A DNA stretch of 64,000 bases from Singulisphaera sp. GP187 (GTDB lineage: Bacteria > Planctomycetota > Planctomycetia > Isosphaerales > Isosphaeraceae). Positions 24,008 to 32,883 of the stretch are shown here, one piece after another. How positions within the stretch are numbered: the stretch's first letter is position 1; each line of letters opens with the position of its first letter. The notes under the pieces were generated by a model. The model saw only the letters and a list, made by a program, of their open reading frames with translations. It was not told the origin of the DNA and searched no databases. Made by a program: the position numbers and the translations under genes. The DNA lies in the NCBI RefSeq assembly GCF_900129635.1, contig NZ_FSRB01000001.1, positions 4,875,501 to 4,939,500 on the forward strand. Direction: 5' to 3'.

Positions 24008-26053
24008 TCAGGGCACCTTGCCGATGGTGAGCACGCTGTTATTGAAAAAGCCGGTCTGCTGCCAGTTGGCGGGATCATGGCGGTAGTGCTTGCCGTCTTG
24101 AACGTATTTGTACTCGTATCGACCCGGCGGTAGGGAGATTGTCGTGGTGTAGAGCCCGTCGGGTCCGGGACCGTCGAGCTTCTGGACCGGGGAGAAGTCC
24201 TTGTTGAAGGTGGCCGCAAGTTGGACCGACTTCGTGCCCGCGGGAGGGCGGTGGCGGAACGTCACGTCGAAATCGCCGTCGCCACGAGGGGTCGCCGACG
24301 GGGCGGGAACGCTCAGGTCCTGGTAGCCGAGTGCCACGTCCATGTAGCCAACCAGCATCTCGTCGTTCGTCTGCTCGCCGAAGGTGACGACCCGCGACGG
24401 GTCGGGGTTGTTCGGGTTGTCGGCCGAGTTGTCGAATCGGGCCAGGCAGCGCATGATCGTGCCCTCCGGCATGGCCTTGGGCTCGTCGAGGACGTAGGCG
24501 TTTTGCCAGTCGAATTCGTAACGGGGCACGTCGAGGAGGACCTCGCGCCGGCCGTCGGGATAGACGGCCTCGTAGCGGAACGACTTGCCCCGAAGGTGCA
24601 TGTGGGGCAGGAGCGCGTAGAGGATGTAGTCCTGGTTGAAGCGGTGCTCGGCCGTAACCGGGTAGTCGGCAGCTTTTGGCGGGATGCGGAACTGGTAGTT
24701 GATCGCGGCGGCCGAGGTCATCCGCTTCCGGACGGTCGCCCGGTCGGCGAACGCCAGGCCGATCCGGCTGCGGTCGGTTTGCGGTGTTCCGCGCGGGGTG
24801 TAATGGACCTGGACCAGCAGCTTCGCCCCCGCCGGGATCACCTTGGCCGTCCCCTCCGGAAGGATCCGTGGGGGCATCCCCGGGGAGTACGCGGCGAGGA
24901 AATCGTAGTCGAACGGGTTATTCGACACTTGGCCGGGGGGGAGCACATAAACGATCAGGTGATGCACGACCGCCGGGTTCTGGGGCCGTACCTGGGTGGC
25001 CTTCACCCAGACGTCATGGTCGAGCTTGAGGTCGATCATGAAATTCTGGTAGGGGAGGACGCCCGACGCCGGGATCTCGACGGCCCTCGGCAACTCGACG
25101 ACCAGATCGGGTGTCGGGATGCGCCAGACGTTGGCGTTGGCGTCGACGGTCGGCGTGGGCGACTCGACCGGGTCGCCCATGGGGGCGCCGTCGGCGGCCC
25201 AGGCGGCGATCGCGGCTTTCTCCGCGTCGGTGAGGCGGGCCTCATTGCGGAACTTCCCGTGGTCGGGGCTGGCGTGCCAGGGAGGCATCCGGCCCGCGCG
25301 GACGACCTCGGCGATCGTCTCGGCCCAACTGGCGGCCTCCTCGTACGAGGTCAGCGCGAACGGGGCAATCTCGCCGGAGCGGTGGCAGACCACGCAGCGA
25401 TCCCGCAACACCCGCGCCACCTGCCCTGAGTAAGTCACCGAGCCCTTCCCCGCCGGACGCACGCGCCCGATCCGACACCCGACAGCCTCCGTCGTCGGGG
25501 TGGACACCTCGCGCCCGGCGAGCAACTCCCCGAGCGCATTGGCGAGGTCCCGGCGCGTCGGCGAAGGCCGGTGAGCGGCCGGAGTAAACTGGTCGTCGAC
25601 CCGGCCCTGATACCGAACCGTGCGTTTCTCGTCGAGCACGACGACCTCGGGCGTACGCTCGACCCCAAGGCGATCGGCCAGCACGTTGCCGGCGTCCTTG
25701 AGGAACGGGAACGGAAACTTGTGGGCGTCCGCGAACCGACCCATCGCCGTGACGCCATCCTGCCGGTTGGCATCGACGGCGAAGAAGGCGACCCCCCGTG
25801 GCTCGAACTCGCGTGCGAGCTCGGCAAGCGTCGACGCATAGCGGTTGGCGACCGGGCAGTCGACCCCCACGAACGCGAGGACGATCAGCTTGCGGCTACG
25901 GACGTCATCCGACGAGTGCCAGGCACCCCGGAAGTCCTGGAGCCGGAACGAAACCTCGGCCGCGGGCCCGCCCCACGCGACCGGAGCATACCCGGCCACC
26001 GCGACGAGACAGAGACCAAGACGCAGCAAGATCAATCGGCCTGGGGTGAGCAT
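24008..26053 (-). CDS. Exported redoxin + cytochrome c + copper monooxygenase-like fusion
   Basis: A 681-residue protein with signal peptide (MLTPGRLILLRLGLCLVAVA). Residues of about 33-180 form a thioredoxin/peroxiredoxin fold with one Cys in FVGVDCPVANRYAS. A class I cytochrome c-like segment follows with CVVCH at 220-224 and AGRMPPWHASPDHG supplying the distal Met. The next part has type II copper ascorbate-dependent monooxygenase-like His motifs (AVVHHLIVYVLPPG, LLPHMHLRGKSFRYE). The last 75 residues (QLAATFNKDFSPV...GRYEYKYVQDGKHYR) look like a glycogen-binding (CBM48/AMPK) beta-sandwich. Probably an extracytoplasmic redox enzyme; substrate unknown. Confidence 0.85.
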   Translation of the reverse strand: MLTPGRLILLRLGLCLVAVAGYAPVAWGGPAAEVSFRLQDFRGAWHSSDDVRSRKLIVLAFVGVDCPVANRYASTLAELAREFEPRGVAFFAVDANRQDGVTAMGRFADAHKFPFPFLKDAGNVLADRLGVERTPEVVVLDEKRTVRYQGRVDDQFTPAAHRPSPTRRDLANALGELLAGREVSTPTTEAVGCRIGRVRPAGKGSVTYSGQVARVLRDRCVVCHRSGEIAPFALTSYEEAASWAETIAEVVRAGRMPPWHASPDHGKFRNEARLTDAEKAAIAAWAADGAPMGDPVESPTPTVDANANVWRIPTPDLVVELPRAVEIPASGVLPYQNFMIDLKLDHDVWVKATQVRPQNPAVVHHLIVYVLPPGQVSNNPFDYDFLAAYSPGMPPRILPEGTAKVIPAGAKLLVQVHYTPRGTPQTDRSRIGLAFADRATVRKRMTSAAAINYQFRIPPKAADYPVTAEHRFNQDYILYALLPHMHLRGKSFRYEAVYPDGRREVLLDVPRYEFDWQNAYVLDEPKAMPEGTIMRCLARFDNSADNPNNPDPSRVVTFGEQTNDEMLVGYMDVALGYQDLSVPAPSATPRGDGDFDVTFRHRPPAGTKSVQLAATFNKDFSPVQKLDGPGPDGLYTTTISLPPGRYEYKYVQDGKHYRHDPANWQQTGFFNNSVLTIGKVP

Positions 26054-26388
26054 GGCAGAAAAACTCGTCGTGACGCGAGATCGGCCTGGATCGTCGTCAA
26101 CCTACCACGATTGTCGGGGGCAAGAAAGAGGCGGATCTGGCATTTGACTCGAGGGCCGTTTCCGGGGATGGTCCCGTGCTCGTTTCGTGGCGTCCCTCCC
26201 TGTTGCGCCGGGCAGCGTTGGACCTCGTGCACCTGCCCCCCTTTGGAGACTTCCAAGCGACCCACGATACCTCGTGAGCGACGACTGCGCCGAGGCGTCA
26301 CAACCAACGCGAACCGGCCCCGGATCGATCCCCGGGGCCGTTCGGTCATCAAGGAACCCGACCGCCCCGCAGGGGGCGGGTCACAGCC
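26054..26388. other. Intergenic region
   Basis: 335 bp upstream of the minus-strand redoxin fusion. No gene or repeat family was recognised. GATCGATCCCCGGGGCCGTT-type GC-rich sequence near 26320-26340 may form a weak hairpin. Confidence 0.35.
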
Positions 26389-26949
26389 TCAATGACGCGA
26401 GTTCGCCACCCAGTTGCGCAGGAAGACCAGATGCTCCTCGTGGTCGGCGTCGCACCCCACACGGTCCCCCAGCCGGACGAGCCTGCGGACCCAGGCCCCC
26501 TCGGTTTCGTCCAGTCCGATGAGGGGGTTGCCCTCAATGGACGCGCTCCAGTAGTGGACCTCGGCATTGACGACGTCGCGGATGATCTGCTCCTGCCGGC
26601 CGATCGCCCCCCTTGCCTCCTCGGGCAGGTCGCGCCGGGACTTGTGGTCCGGGTTGAGTTGCGCGACCACGTTGAGTGCCCGGTCGATCACGGCGGCGTG
26701 ATGATCGATCCGAGCCTCCAGCAGGCTTTTCGTCGGCCCCGTCGGCCCGTGCCCCCTGCCTGCCTCCTCAGGATCCTCGGGTGGGGCAAACGCCGTCAGG
26801 ATGGCAAACGCCGCATCTCGTAACTTCGTCAGATGGCGACCGATGATGGAGTGACTGCGCTTAAATTCCTCGTGCGGCGGGGCCTGAGTGGCGGACGGCT
26901 TCGCGGAGGTATCGGAATCGGTACGATGGGTCGTCGGCTCGGTGCTCAT
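26389..26949 (-). CDS. Hypothetical helical protein
   Basis: A 186-residue protein not recognised. The N-terminal 30 residues are Thr/Ser/Pro-rich and probably disordered. The remainder is predicted helical by composition, with HSIIGRHLTKLRDAAFAILT, EARIDHHAAVIDRALNVVAQ and EEHLVFLRNWVANS. The segment VHYWSASIEGNPLIGLDE contains SxxxEG, the form of the inhibitory motif of Fic-type AMP transferases, but no HPFxxGNGR core exists. The start ATG 26949 is followed by continuous coding character. It stands alone between a redoxin fusion and repeats. Confidence 0.6.
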   Translation of the reverse strand: MSTEPTTHRTDSDTSAKPSATQAPPHEEFKRSHSIIGRHLTKLRDAAFAILTAFAPPEDPEEAGRGHGPTGPTKSLLEARIDHHAAVIDRALNVVAQLNPDHKSRRDLPEEARGAIGRQEQIIRDVVNAEVHYWSASIEGNPLIGLDETEGAWVRRLVRLGDRVGCDADHEEHLVFLRNWVANSRH

Positions 26950-27106
26950 GGTGATCCCTTCCGAATGCCCGCCGGCCCGGCGGGACCATTCCTGAAAACG
27001 AGGGACAGCCCCAGTCTACCGCCCTGTTCGTTGGACTACCCAAGAAAATAGGACATCCCCAATCGTATTTGGCACACGATTTCCACACTTTACACCCATA
27101 AGGATG

Positions 27107-27150
27107 AGTCGCCAGGCACTTGAGATGGGTTGCTTGGGAGCTTCAGTGAA
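27107..27150. repeat. GCCAGGCACTT dispersed repeat (diverged copy)
   Basis: GTCGCCAGGCACTTGAGATG continues into a segment ending CTTCAGTGAAAATGG. The core GCCAGGCACTT plus GGGAG/TTCAG spacing matches copies at 28048, 30822 and 31057 and, inverted, near 45285. Confidence 0.5.
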
Positions 27151-27258
27151 AATGGGTGGTCAGCCGCCCCCCCATTGACGGATTGTCCCCATTCCCCAGT
27201 TTATCGCCTTGAGGTGCCTGGCCACCGAGGGGCCGCCCAGGCCAACAACCTCCGGCAC

Positions 27259-27808
27259 CTACATCAACTCGAAGAAGCTCTCTTCATTCAGGTGTTTCGC
27301 GTACAGCTCGATCAGGGCGACGAGCGACCCGTGTTCGTGGAGCGGGACCCAGTGGTCGATCGAGCCGAGGAAGCACCAGCGATAGGCGTGATAACGCCTC
27401 GCTTTTGGATTCGCCAGTTCAATTCTAAGCATTTCCACATATTGAGATTTTCTCAATTGCTGTTTATTGGACTCGTCCAGCATCGACGAACTTGTTCCGA
27501 AGAGGGAACGAGTGAGCCGTTCGAACAAATTCGTCGCGGCGGCGGGACGGGTCGAGGGGGGGGTGTAGATCACCAACGCATCGTCTTCGATATCCACTCG
27601 AAAATGCTTCAGGCCACTTTCGCGACGGACGATCTCCTCGGCCTGTCTCCGCTCGAACTCCGTGATGGCCGACGGCTTGATCTTGCGAACGACCCGTTCC
27701 CGTCAGTTTTCTGCCTGTATTGGGCTTGCCGGTACGAGTCTTCCCCTCCTGGAGAGAGTAGACCACGCCCTTCCGGTTCTCATACTGGAGTGCAGTGGGT
27801 GAATTCAT
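27259..27808 (-). pseudogene. Conserved planctomycete hypothetical, frameshifted
   Basis: Two minus-strand frames make up one former gene. The first begins MNSPTALQYENRKGVVYSLQ, then EGKTRTGKP...GRKLTG. The second, after a shift and short deletion near 27690-27710, reads KIKPSAITEFERRQAEEIVR, then RESGLKHFRVDIEDDALVIY and NLFERLTRSLFG, ending KHLNEESFFELM. Together they match a conserved planctomycete hypothetical of about 200 residues (recognised from memory). The downstream frame alone (GTG 27597) could express 112 residues, but loss of function is more likely. The function of the family is unknown. Confidence 0.65.
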
Positions 27809-28047
27809 GGGACCACGAGACCCCGGGGATCGGGAGCGATATCTGGGGGGGGCATACGTCAATCATTATTGCCGTTTTCTGGGCGAAGTGAAGCGGTTGT
27901 GTTCCTGAATCCGCAGTTTACCGTCGCCCTTTTTTTTGACGCCGCCGTCAGCAACCGCGGAGCCACGATTTCGGGCTCCGTGGGGCGACTGGGGAGAAGA
28001 TGGCGCGAGCCGGGCTCCTCCAGCCACGACCTTCCGAGTTCAGGAGC

Positions 28048-28174
28048 AATCCGCCAGGCACTTCAGCGGGGAGGCGTGGAAGATTTGGCGATCACGAGCG
28101 ATTGACTCATGGCTTCGATGGCCCACCCCGATTCTCTCCCTTCCCCCCGTTCAGGTGACTGGCCACTGCCGGCC
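28048..28174. repeat. 127-bp dispersed repeat, copy 1
   Basis: CAATCCGCCAGGCACTTCAG to ACTGGCCACTGCCGGCC. Nearly identical (about 95% by eye) to 31057-31183 in the same orientation, 3 kb away. The first half is the GCCAGGCACTTCAG family core; the second half has GGCTTCGATGGCCCACCCCG. It lies in a 1-kb gene-free stretch. Confidence 0.85.
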
Positions 28175-28267
28175 TGGGTACGAAATGTCGGCGTGCGCGG
28201 AGTGCCTGTTCCGGCAGCAGTACATGATTAGGATAACACCTCATCGTTAATCAACATTAAAGTTCAC

Positions 28268-28500
28268 CAACAAGGAACACCGGCTGGTGGGCGTCGCGTG
28301 GAAGAGAAGACCACGGTCTCCGCGGAGCGGTACGCGACGCGTTCGGGGATCGAGTCGACCAACAGCGGGCTGAAGAACCGACAGGGCCTGGGTAGCCTGA
28401 AGAGCGTGTCGCGTGTGCGACTGCATAAACTGGCGAGTTGAAACATGCTGCAGGCGTCGGCGTCGAAGAAGATGAAGGCCAGGGTGGCCGAGACGCTCAG
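28268..28500 (+). pseudogene. Transposase C-terminal remnant (DDE type)
   Basis: The plus-strand frame reads VEEKTTVSAERYATRSGIES, then TNSGLKNRQGLGSLKSVSRV, HKLAS, a TGA stop, and NMLQASASKKMKARVAETLR. This matches the C-terminal end of planctomycete DDE transposases, whose pattern includes RxGIExTNSGLKRxxGLGxLRVRG...HKLAGWN. The stop at 28439-28441 replaces the expected Trp codon. There is no N-terminal part, so it is a dead fragment next to dispersed repeats. Confidence 0.7.
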
Positions 28501-29017
28501 AATCGGCGATGGTGATGGCCACGAAAGCCTTTTTCATCGTCGGAGACGCCTTGCCGGCCGACAAATCCGCGTTTTCTGCCGCGTCGCCTGACCGACGTTT
28601 CGAGCCGATGCCGGCGGTTTGAACGGATTCAGGGACACCGCGCAAGCGGAGTTTTGTCGGTGACGTCAATTCGAGATTGCATTTGCGCGATCCACCTTGC
28701 ATGATATAGCTTAAGTTACTGACAATGCAGAAAGCCTCAATCACCGTCGATGTGCGAGTTCGACCGGTGTCCCGCCAATCTTTAGCTTCTTTGGTCTCTG
28801 GTCGCTTAGCGTTGTACAATCCTCCCTGTCCTAATATGCCATGATTCCAGATCTGATGGTTCGGCCTCGCCGGGTTTCGTGCGAATGCGATGCACTCCAT
28901 CGCGACCTCGGGACGATGCCGACCAAAGATCGACGGACTCTCCACAACGTGATCCAGTTCGGGCTCGTCGCAGGAAAAAAGGCGAATTCCCAGGTTCGTT
29001 TTGTAAGGAGCTTTGTC
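28501..29017. other. Intergenic region
   Basis: About 500 bp without a supported gene. The long minus-strand frame across it (to 29275) has no recognisable family. AAGGAG at 29005-29010 is the ribosome binding site of the small lipoprotein gene. Confidence 0.4.
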
Positions 29018-29224
29018 TTGGTTCGTCTGAAACGATTCAGTCTGATCGGAGCCTCTCTCTTGGGGCTGGGCTTGGTCTCGATCGGCTTCTCTGGCGGTTG
29101 CTCGTCGGACAGTGAGCCCCCCGTCCAGACGGAGGCTCAGAAAGAGGCCGAGAAGAAGGCGGTCCAGGAGCAGAATGAAGCCAACGATTCGGCCTCGAAG
29201 GCCGCAAGACGCGGTAACCGGTAG
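29018..29224 (+). CDS. Small lipoprotein
   Basis: A 68-residue protein from TTG 29018, chosen because AAGGAG lies 7 nt upstream; the longer frame from 28841 lacks coding character. The N-terminus is KRFSLIGASLLGLGLVSIGF followed by the lipobox SGGC, then a charged helical tail (EAQKEAEKKAVQEQNEANDS). It is predicted to be lipidated and membrane-anchored. It precedes the DUF1559 pseudopilin-like gene by 298 bp. Small lipoproteins often lie by DUF1559 genes in planctomycetes, but the role is unknown. Confidence 0.7.
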   Translation: MVRLKRFSLIGASLLGLGLVSIGFSGGCSSDSEPPVQTEAQKEAEKKAVQEQNEANDSASKAARRGNR

Positions 29225-29522
29225 GGACGATCTCAGCGGAGGCGGACAAGGCCGGACAGTTCTTCCAGTGAACATTTAAGCCGTAATCAGGTCGAGGTCT
29301 CAGGAATCCAAGGCTCAGGGTGTGTCCGCCCGTGACGACTTTTCTGCCAGGCAAACTGTTTTGCCTGCACATCTGCGTCACTGTTGCTTTTGAGAAAGTG
29401 CCAACAGGTAGCACGTAGCCGTTGGTAAGACGTCTCCCTTGAATTGGACTTTGGGGGAATCCCTCGTTTTTATAATTCCCCCCTGACCCTCCCATTTCGA
29501 CGTTCGGGAAAGGAACTTGTCT

Positions 29523-30611
29523 ATGTCACGTTCTCAGTCTTCCCGGTCCGGCTTCACGCTGATCGAATTGCTGGTCGTCATCGCGATTATCGCAGTCCTG
29601 ATCGCCCTTCTCCTTCCCGCGGTCCAGGCTGCTCGAGAAGCGGCGCGCCGATCCCAGTGCATCAACAATTTGAAGCAGATGGGGTTGGCGGCCAACACCT
29701 ATCAGTCGACCAACCAGAGTTACCCACTGCGGAATGCGACGAACTCCACCGGAGGGTCGGACGGGACTGTTAGGGCTAGTAGCTGGGGCAACTTCAGCGG
29801 ACAGGCGATGATGCTCCCCTTCATGGAGCAGACGGCGATTTACAACGCCTGCAACTTCATGGTGAACCCGATCACAACCTTCCCGGTCTTCGGTCCGATG
29901 AACTCCACGGCCGTCAAGTCCAGGATCGCGGCCTTCATCTGTCCCTCCGACGGCCAAGTGATCGCAACCGACGCTGTTTCCCGACTGAACAACTATCACG
30001 GAAGCATGGGCACGACCACCGACCCTTGGTTTGCTGGTGGAGTCACCGGCATCTTCGCCCACACGGTTTCCTACGATGTCGCCTCCGTCACGGACGGGAC
30101 GTCGAACACGATCATGTGGTCGGAGGCGTTGGTAGGCAACAACAACCCGCGGATCAACAAGCGAACCTCGGTTGGCGGTACAGGCACCTCCACCACCAAC
30201 AACATGCTCAATCCGGTCGTGCCCTCCGGCACGACCCAGGTGCTCAATCCCGCCGTGCAGAGTGGCCTGACGGCCTGCAGCGGAGTCTGGGCCGGCGCCG
30301 CGACATCCATCACCGGCACCGCGGGCAACCGTGGCCAATACTGGGGCGTCGGCTCGCCCGGTTATACGTTCTTCAACACCGTCGTCACACCGAACTCGAC
30401 CCAGTACCCCTGGAGCTCGTGCCGGACCGACACCAACTCGGGATCCGACTACGCCAGCTTCATCAATGCCAACAGCTACCACTCCGGTGGTGTCAACGTG
30501 GCGTTCTGCGACGGAAGCGTCAAGTTCATCAAGGACTCGATCAGCCCCCCAACGTACTGGGCCCTCGGCACCAAGGCCGGCGGCGAGGTTGTCTCGTCCG
30601 ATAGCTACTGA
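29523..30611 (+). CDS. DUF1559 protein with prepilin-type N-terminus
   Basis: A 362-residue type II pseudopilin-like protein. The N-terminal motif SGFTLIELLVVIAIIAVLIA is a prepilin peptidase site (cleavage after Gly) and hydrophobic helix, followed by LLPAVQAAREAARRSQCINN. The body is the DUF1559 (SBP_bac_10-like) domain, closing with the family signature YHSGGVNVAFCDGSVKFIKD. Planctomycetes carry many paralogues, thought to be surface or fibre components. ATG 29523 (TTG 29517 also possible) follows GGAAAGGAAC. Confidence 0.93.
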   Translation: MSRSQSSRSGFTLIELLVVIAIIAVLIALLLPAVQAAREAARRSQCINNLKQMGLAANTYQSTNQSYPLRNATNSTGGSDGTVRASSWGNFSGQAMMLPFMEQTAIYNACNFMVNPITTFPVFGPMNSTAVKSRIAAFICPSDGQVIATDAVSRLNNYHGSMGTTTDPWFAGGVTGIFAHTVSYDVASVTDGTSNTIMWSEALVGNNNPRINKRTSVGGTGTSTTNNMLNPVVPSGTTQVLNPAVQSGLTACSGVWAGAATSITGTAGNRGQYWGVGSPGYTFFNTVVTPNSTQYPWSSCRTDTNSGSDYASFINANSYHSGGVNVAFCDGSVKFIKDSISPPTYWALGTKAGGEVVSSDSY

Positions 30612-30660
30612 GCTGACGAATCGGCCAGGAATCACCTGCCGATCCATGAAAAGGAAGCCT

Positions 30661-30785
30661 GGACCGCTGGTGGTCCGTGGCCACGGAGCCACAAGGGGCG
30701 TTCCGCTGGCTCAGGCCATTCGATCGATGACTTGGTCTTGTCCCGGACTTCTGGTGGCTGCGCCACCACGGACCACCAGTGGTCC
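30661..30785. repeat. 20-bp inverted repeat element
   Basis: GGACCGCTGGTGGTCCGTGG (30661-30680) is inverted at 30766-30785 with 19 of 20 matches, enclosing 85 nt. The inner sequence contains smaller palindromes (GTGGCTGCGCCAC). It may serve as a terminator after the DUF1559 gene or be a MITE-like repeat; there is no U-tract. Confidence 0.7.
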
Positions 30786-30821
30786 GGGCACCCGAGACAC
30801 TGATTCCCGGAGAGGGCAAAA

Positions 30822-31056
30822 GTCGCCAGGCACTTCAGTGGAGAGGTCTGGGATATTCAGCAAAGATAGACGCCTGGCCGCTGACCACGATAGATCACCC
30901 AAGCTCCCCGCCTTACTCACCCTCTTTAGGAACGACATCAGTCGCAATGCACTTCAATTGGGAAATTTGGGAGTTTTCAGCAAAACTGCGAACCTGTCCG
31001 CGAGTCTCAACAGTCTACTCAAGTCTCCTGGTTTGCCCTCTTTAGGCGCATAGAAA
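30822..31056. repeat. Diverged tandem units of the CAGGCACTTCAG repeat
   Basis: Two diverged units precede the 127-bp repeat at 31057. Unit 1 at about 30822 reads GTCGCCAGGCACTTCAGTGG, AGAGGTCTGGGATATTCAGC. Unit 2 at about 30940 reads GTCGCAATGCACTTCAATTG, GGAAATTTGGGAGTTTTCAG. The common layout is a core, about 20 nt, then TTCAGCAAA. Units are spaced near 118 bp, suggesting an old tandem array. Confidence 0.6.
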
Positions 31057-31183
31057 CAATCCGCCAGGCACTTCAGCGGGGAGGCGTGGAAGATTTGGCG
31101 ATCACGAGCGATTGACGCATGGCTTCGATGGCCCACCCCGATTCGCTCCCTTCCCCAGTTCCGGTGACTGGCCACTGCCGGCC
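31057..31183. repeat. 127-bp dispersed repeat, copy 2
   Basis: Near-identical to 28048-28174 (CAATCCGCCAGGCACTTCAG start). It continues the diverged series upstream, so this site is the densest cluster of the family in the window. Confidence 0.85.
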
Positions 31184-31701
31184 CGGCACGCTCAACGGCA
31201 AATGGCGCAAGCCGGTGTCCCGGCATGGCGCAAGAAAGACGAGCCAGCGACCGAGGCCCAAAAGTCCACAATGCCACGGAAGCTCGAATCAACGCGGCAC
31301 AAAGCATTGGACATCAGCTTATATCAGGGGTAACGGCGTAGCGGGTCACCTGTCTGCACTTTCCGTGACTCTCCGAATACGGTAGGTCGTCAACCGCGGC
31401 TGGCTCGGGATGAGCGTTCGCCGGCGGATTGGAGTGGCGCCGAGCCGCGGGGAGCGCGGATGGTTCGAAGTGAAGTGAGGGGGGGCCGGCCGTGGGCGAA
31501 CCGAAAGGGGGGGGGGCGTCGGCACGCCCGAGTCGCATCCGGCGTACCAACCGCCCCGGGCTCGCCGTTTTCCATCGGGCAGGGGGATCCGGACCGTGCC
31601 CAAGGTGTGTTCAGGAGACCCGGGCGAGGTCCCGCACGATGAGATCAACGCTCACCTGAACAACAAATAATAATCATAACCTCAATTGAATGAGCTATAT
31701 T
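31184..31701. other. Intergenic region
   Basis: About 520 bp downstream of the minus-strand ferritin-like gene. It contains a G-rich tract (GGGGGGGGGGCGTCG near 31510) and short frames only. No gene is supported. Confidence 0.4.
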
Positions 31702-32883
31702 TCAGTCGTCCTCGAGGTGATCGGATCCGCGCCGGGCCGCGTCCGCGTGTACGGCAAGCCCTCGCATGTAGTGGAAGAACGCCCCAGGCTGGCCGCGGAA
31801 GAGCCCCATTGCTGTCAGAAAGTTCAGTGCCCCCATGGCAGCCCCTCGGGTCTCGGTCGGCCGGACGATCGAACAGCGCGGGAGGCGCCGGCTCAGGAAC
31901 GGGCAGGGTTCCGGCATGATGAGGTTCTTCTGAAAGAGCTGCCCGCCGTCCGTAAGGTCCGGAAACGTCAAGCCGTTGGTGGGATCGGTCACCGCAGGCG
32001 CATTTCCCGCCTTATCGTGCCACGTCTGGAAGTGCATCGCCTCCGTTGGACCGATGCTGAGTACGATCCTCAGGGCCTCGACGTCTGTCACCCTCTGGGC
32101 GAGCGACGGGTAGAGGCTGGTGCCTCCCTGCTCGATCGTCGCGAAGTGAAACCCCGCCGTGTTGGCGATGGCCTGGAGGTGGTTGGGGGGCGTGAGGTCA
32201 TTATCCGTTCTCGGGATGGCCGGAAATCGCCCATTCAGCAGACCCGGGACCGCCGGTGGGAACACGAACCGCGGGTCGAGGTCCGGGTTATGGTTGGGGT
32301 CGCGGTATCGGGTCCACCAGCTGGTGTCCACCGTGAGCTGCATGAGGTTGGTGAGCCGCCCGATCTGCTGGGCGCCGGTCGCCTTGCTACTCGCCAGGGT
32401 CCGGAACGGCTCGAGATTGGCCGGCGCCGCCCCGTGCGCAATGAGGTAGGCGTTGAGGAACTGCTCGTGGGTCAACTCGTCTTCCGTGTTGTCGTGGATA
32501 TATTGATTCATGTCGGTGTCAAGGGCCAAGAGGGCCTGCGTGTAGGCTGGGTTCCCGGTCCCGCCGGGCACCTCGGCGTCCTGAATGCCCCCCAGTTCGT
32601 TGTACTGCTGCCAGAGGTCGGTCTCGAGGATCTCCAGCGCCGCGAGAAACCTGAGGATGGCGGCATCTCCCGGAAAGAGACAGCCGCTGTGCCATTGGGC
32701 AAGGGCCTCGCGTTGAGCGCCCAGCAACGCGGCGCCGGCGGACACCGTTCCCGCCGCGGCCGCGCCTCGCCGCAGAAACGAACGTCGGTCCAACGTGCGG
32801 CTGACACCCTCTCCGGGCGGCGGCGTGCCTACGGGCGCCGGGGATTGCGTGGGCTGATCATGGTCGCGAATGTCCAAGGTCAT
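31702..32883 (-). CDS. Tat-exported ferritin-like domain protein
   Basis: A 393-residue protein from ATG 32883, which follows GAGGAG; the frame extends to 33090, but that part lacks coding character. A twin-arginine signal (RRSFLRRGAAAAGTVSAGAA) directs folded export. The body has ferritin_2-type helices: AALEILETDLWQQYNELGG, DELTHEQFLNAYLIAHG and IGPTEAMHFQTWHDKAG supply the Glu and ExxH residues of a di-iron site. Bacterial relatives are exported and of uncertain function (desiccation- or stress-associated annotations are common). No partner genes are adjacent. Confidence 0.82.
   Translation of the reverse strand: MTLDIRDHDQPTQSPAPVGTPPPGEGVSRTLDRRSFLRRGAAAAGTVSAGAALLGAQREALAQWHSGCLFPGDAAILRFLAALEILETDLWQQYNELGGIQDAEVPGGTGNPAYTQALLALDTDMNQYIHDNTEDELTHEQFLNAYLIAHGAAPANLEPFRTLASSKATGAQQIGRLTNLMQLTVDTSWWTRYRDPNHNPDLDPRFVFPPAVPGLLNGRFPAIPRTDNDLTPPNHLQAIANTAGFHFATIEQGGTSLYPSLAQRVTDVEALRIVLSIGPTEAMHFQTWHDKAGNAPAVTDPTNGLTFPDLTDGGQLFQKNLIMPEPCPFLSRRLPRCSIVRPTETRGAAMGALNFLTAMGLFRGQPGAFFHYMRGLAVHADAARRGSDHLEDD

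Noticed and set aside
24221..25429. Plus-strand 402-codon open frame
   Set aside because: Antisense to the redoxin-cytochrome fusion with clear motifs.
28247..29275. Minus-strand 342-codon open frame
   Set aside because: It spans repeats, a transposase remnant in antisense and the lipoprotein gene; no family and no start signal.
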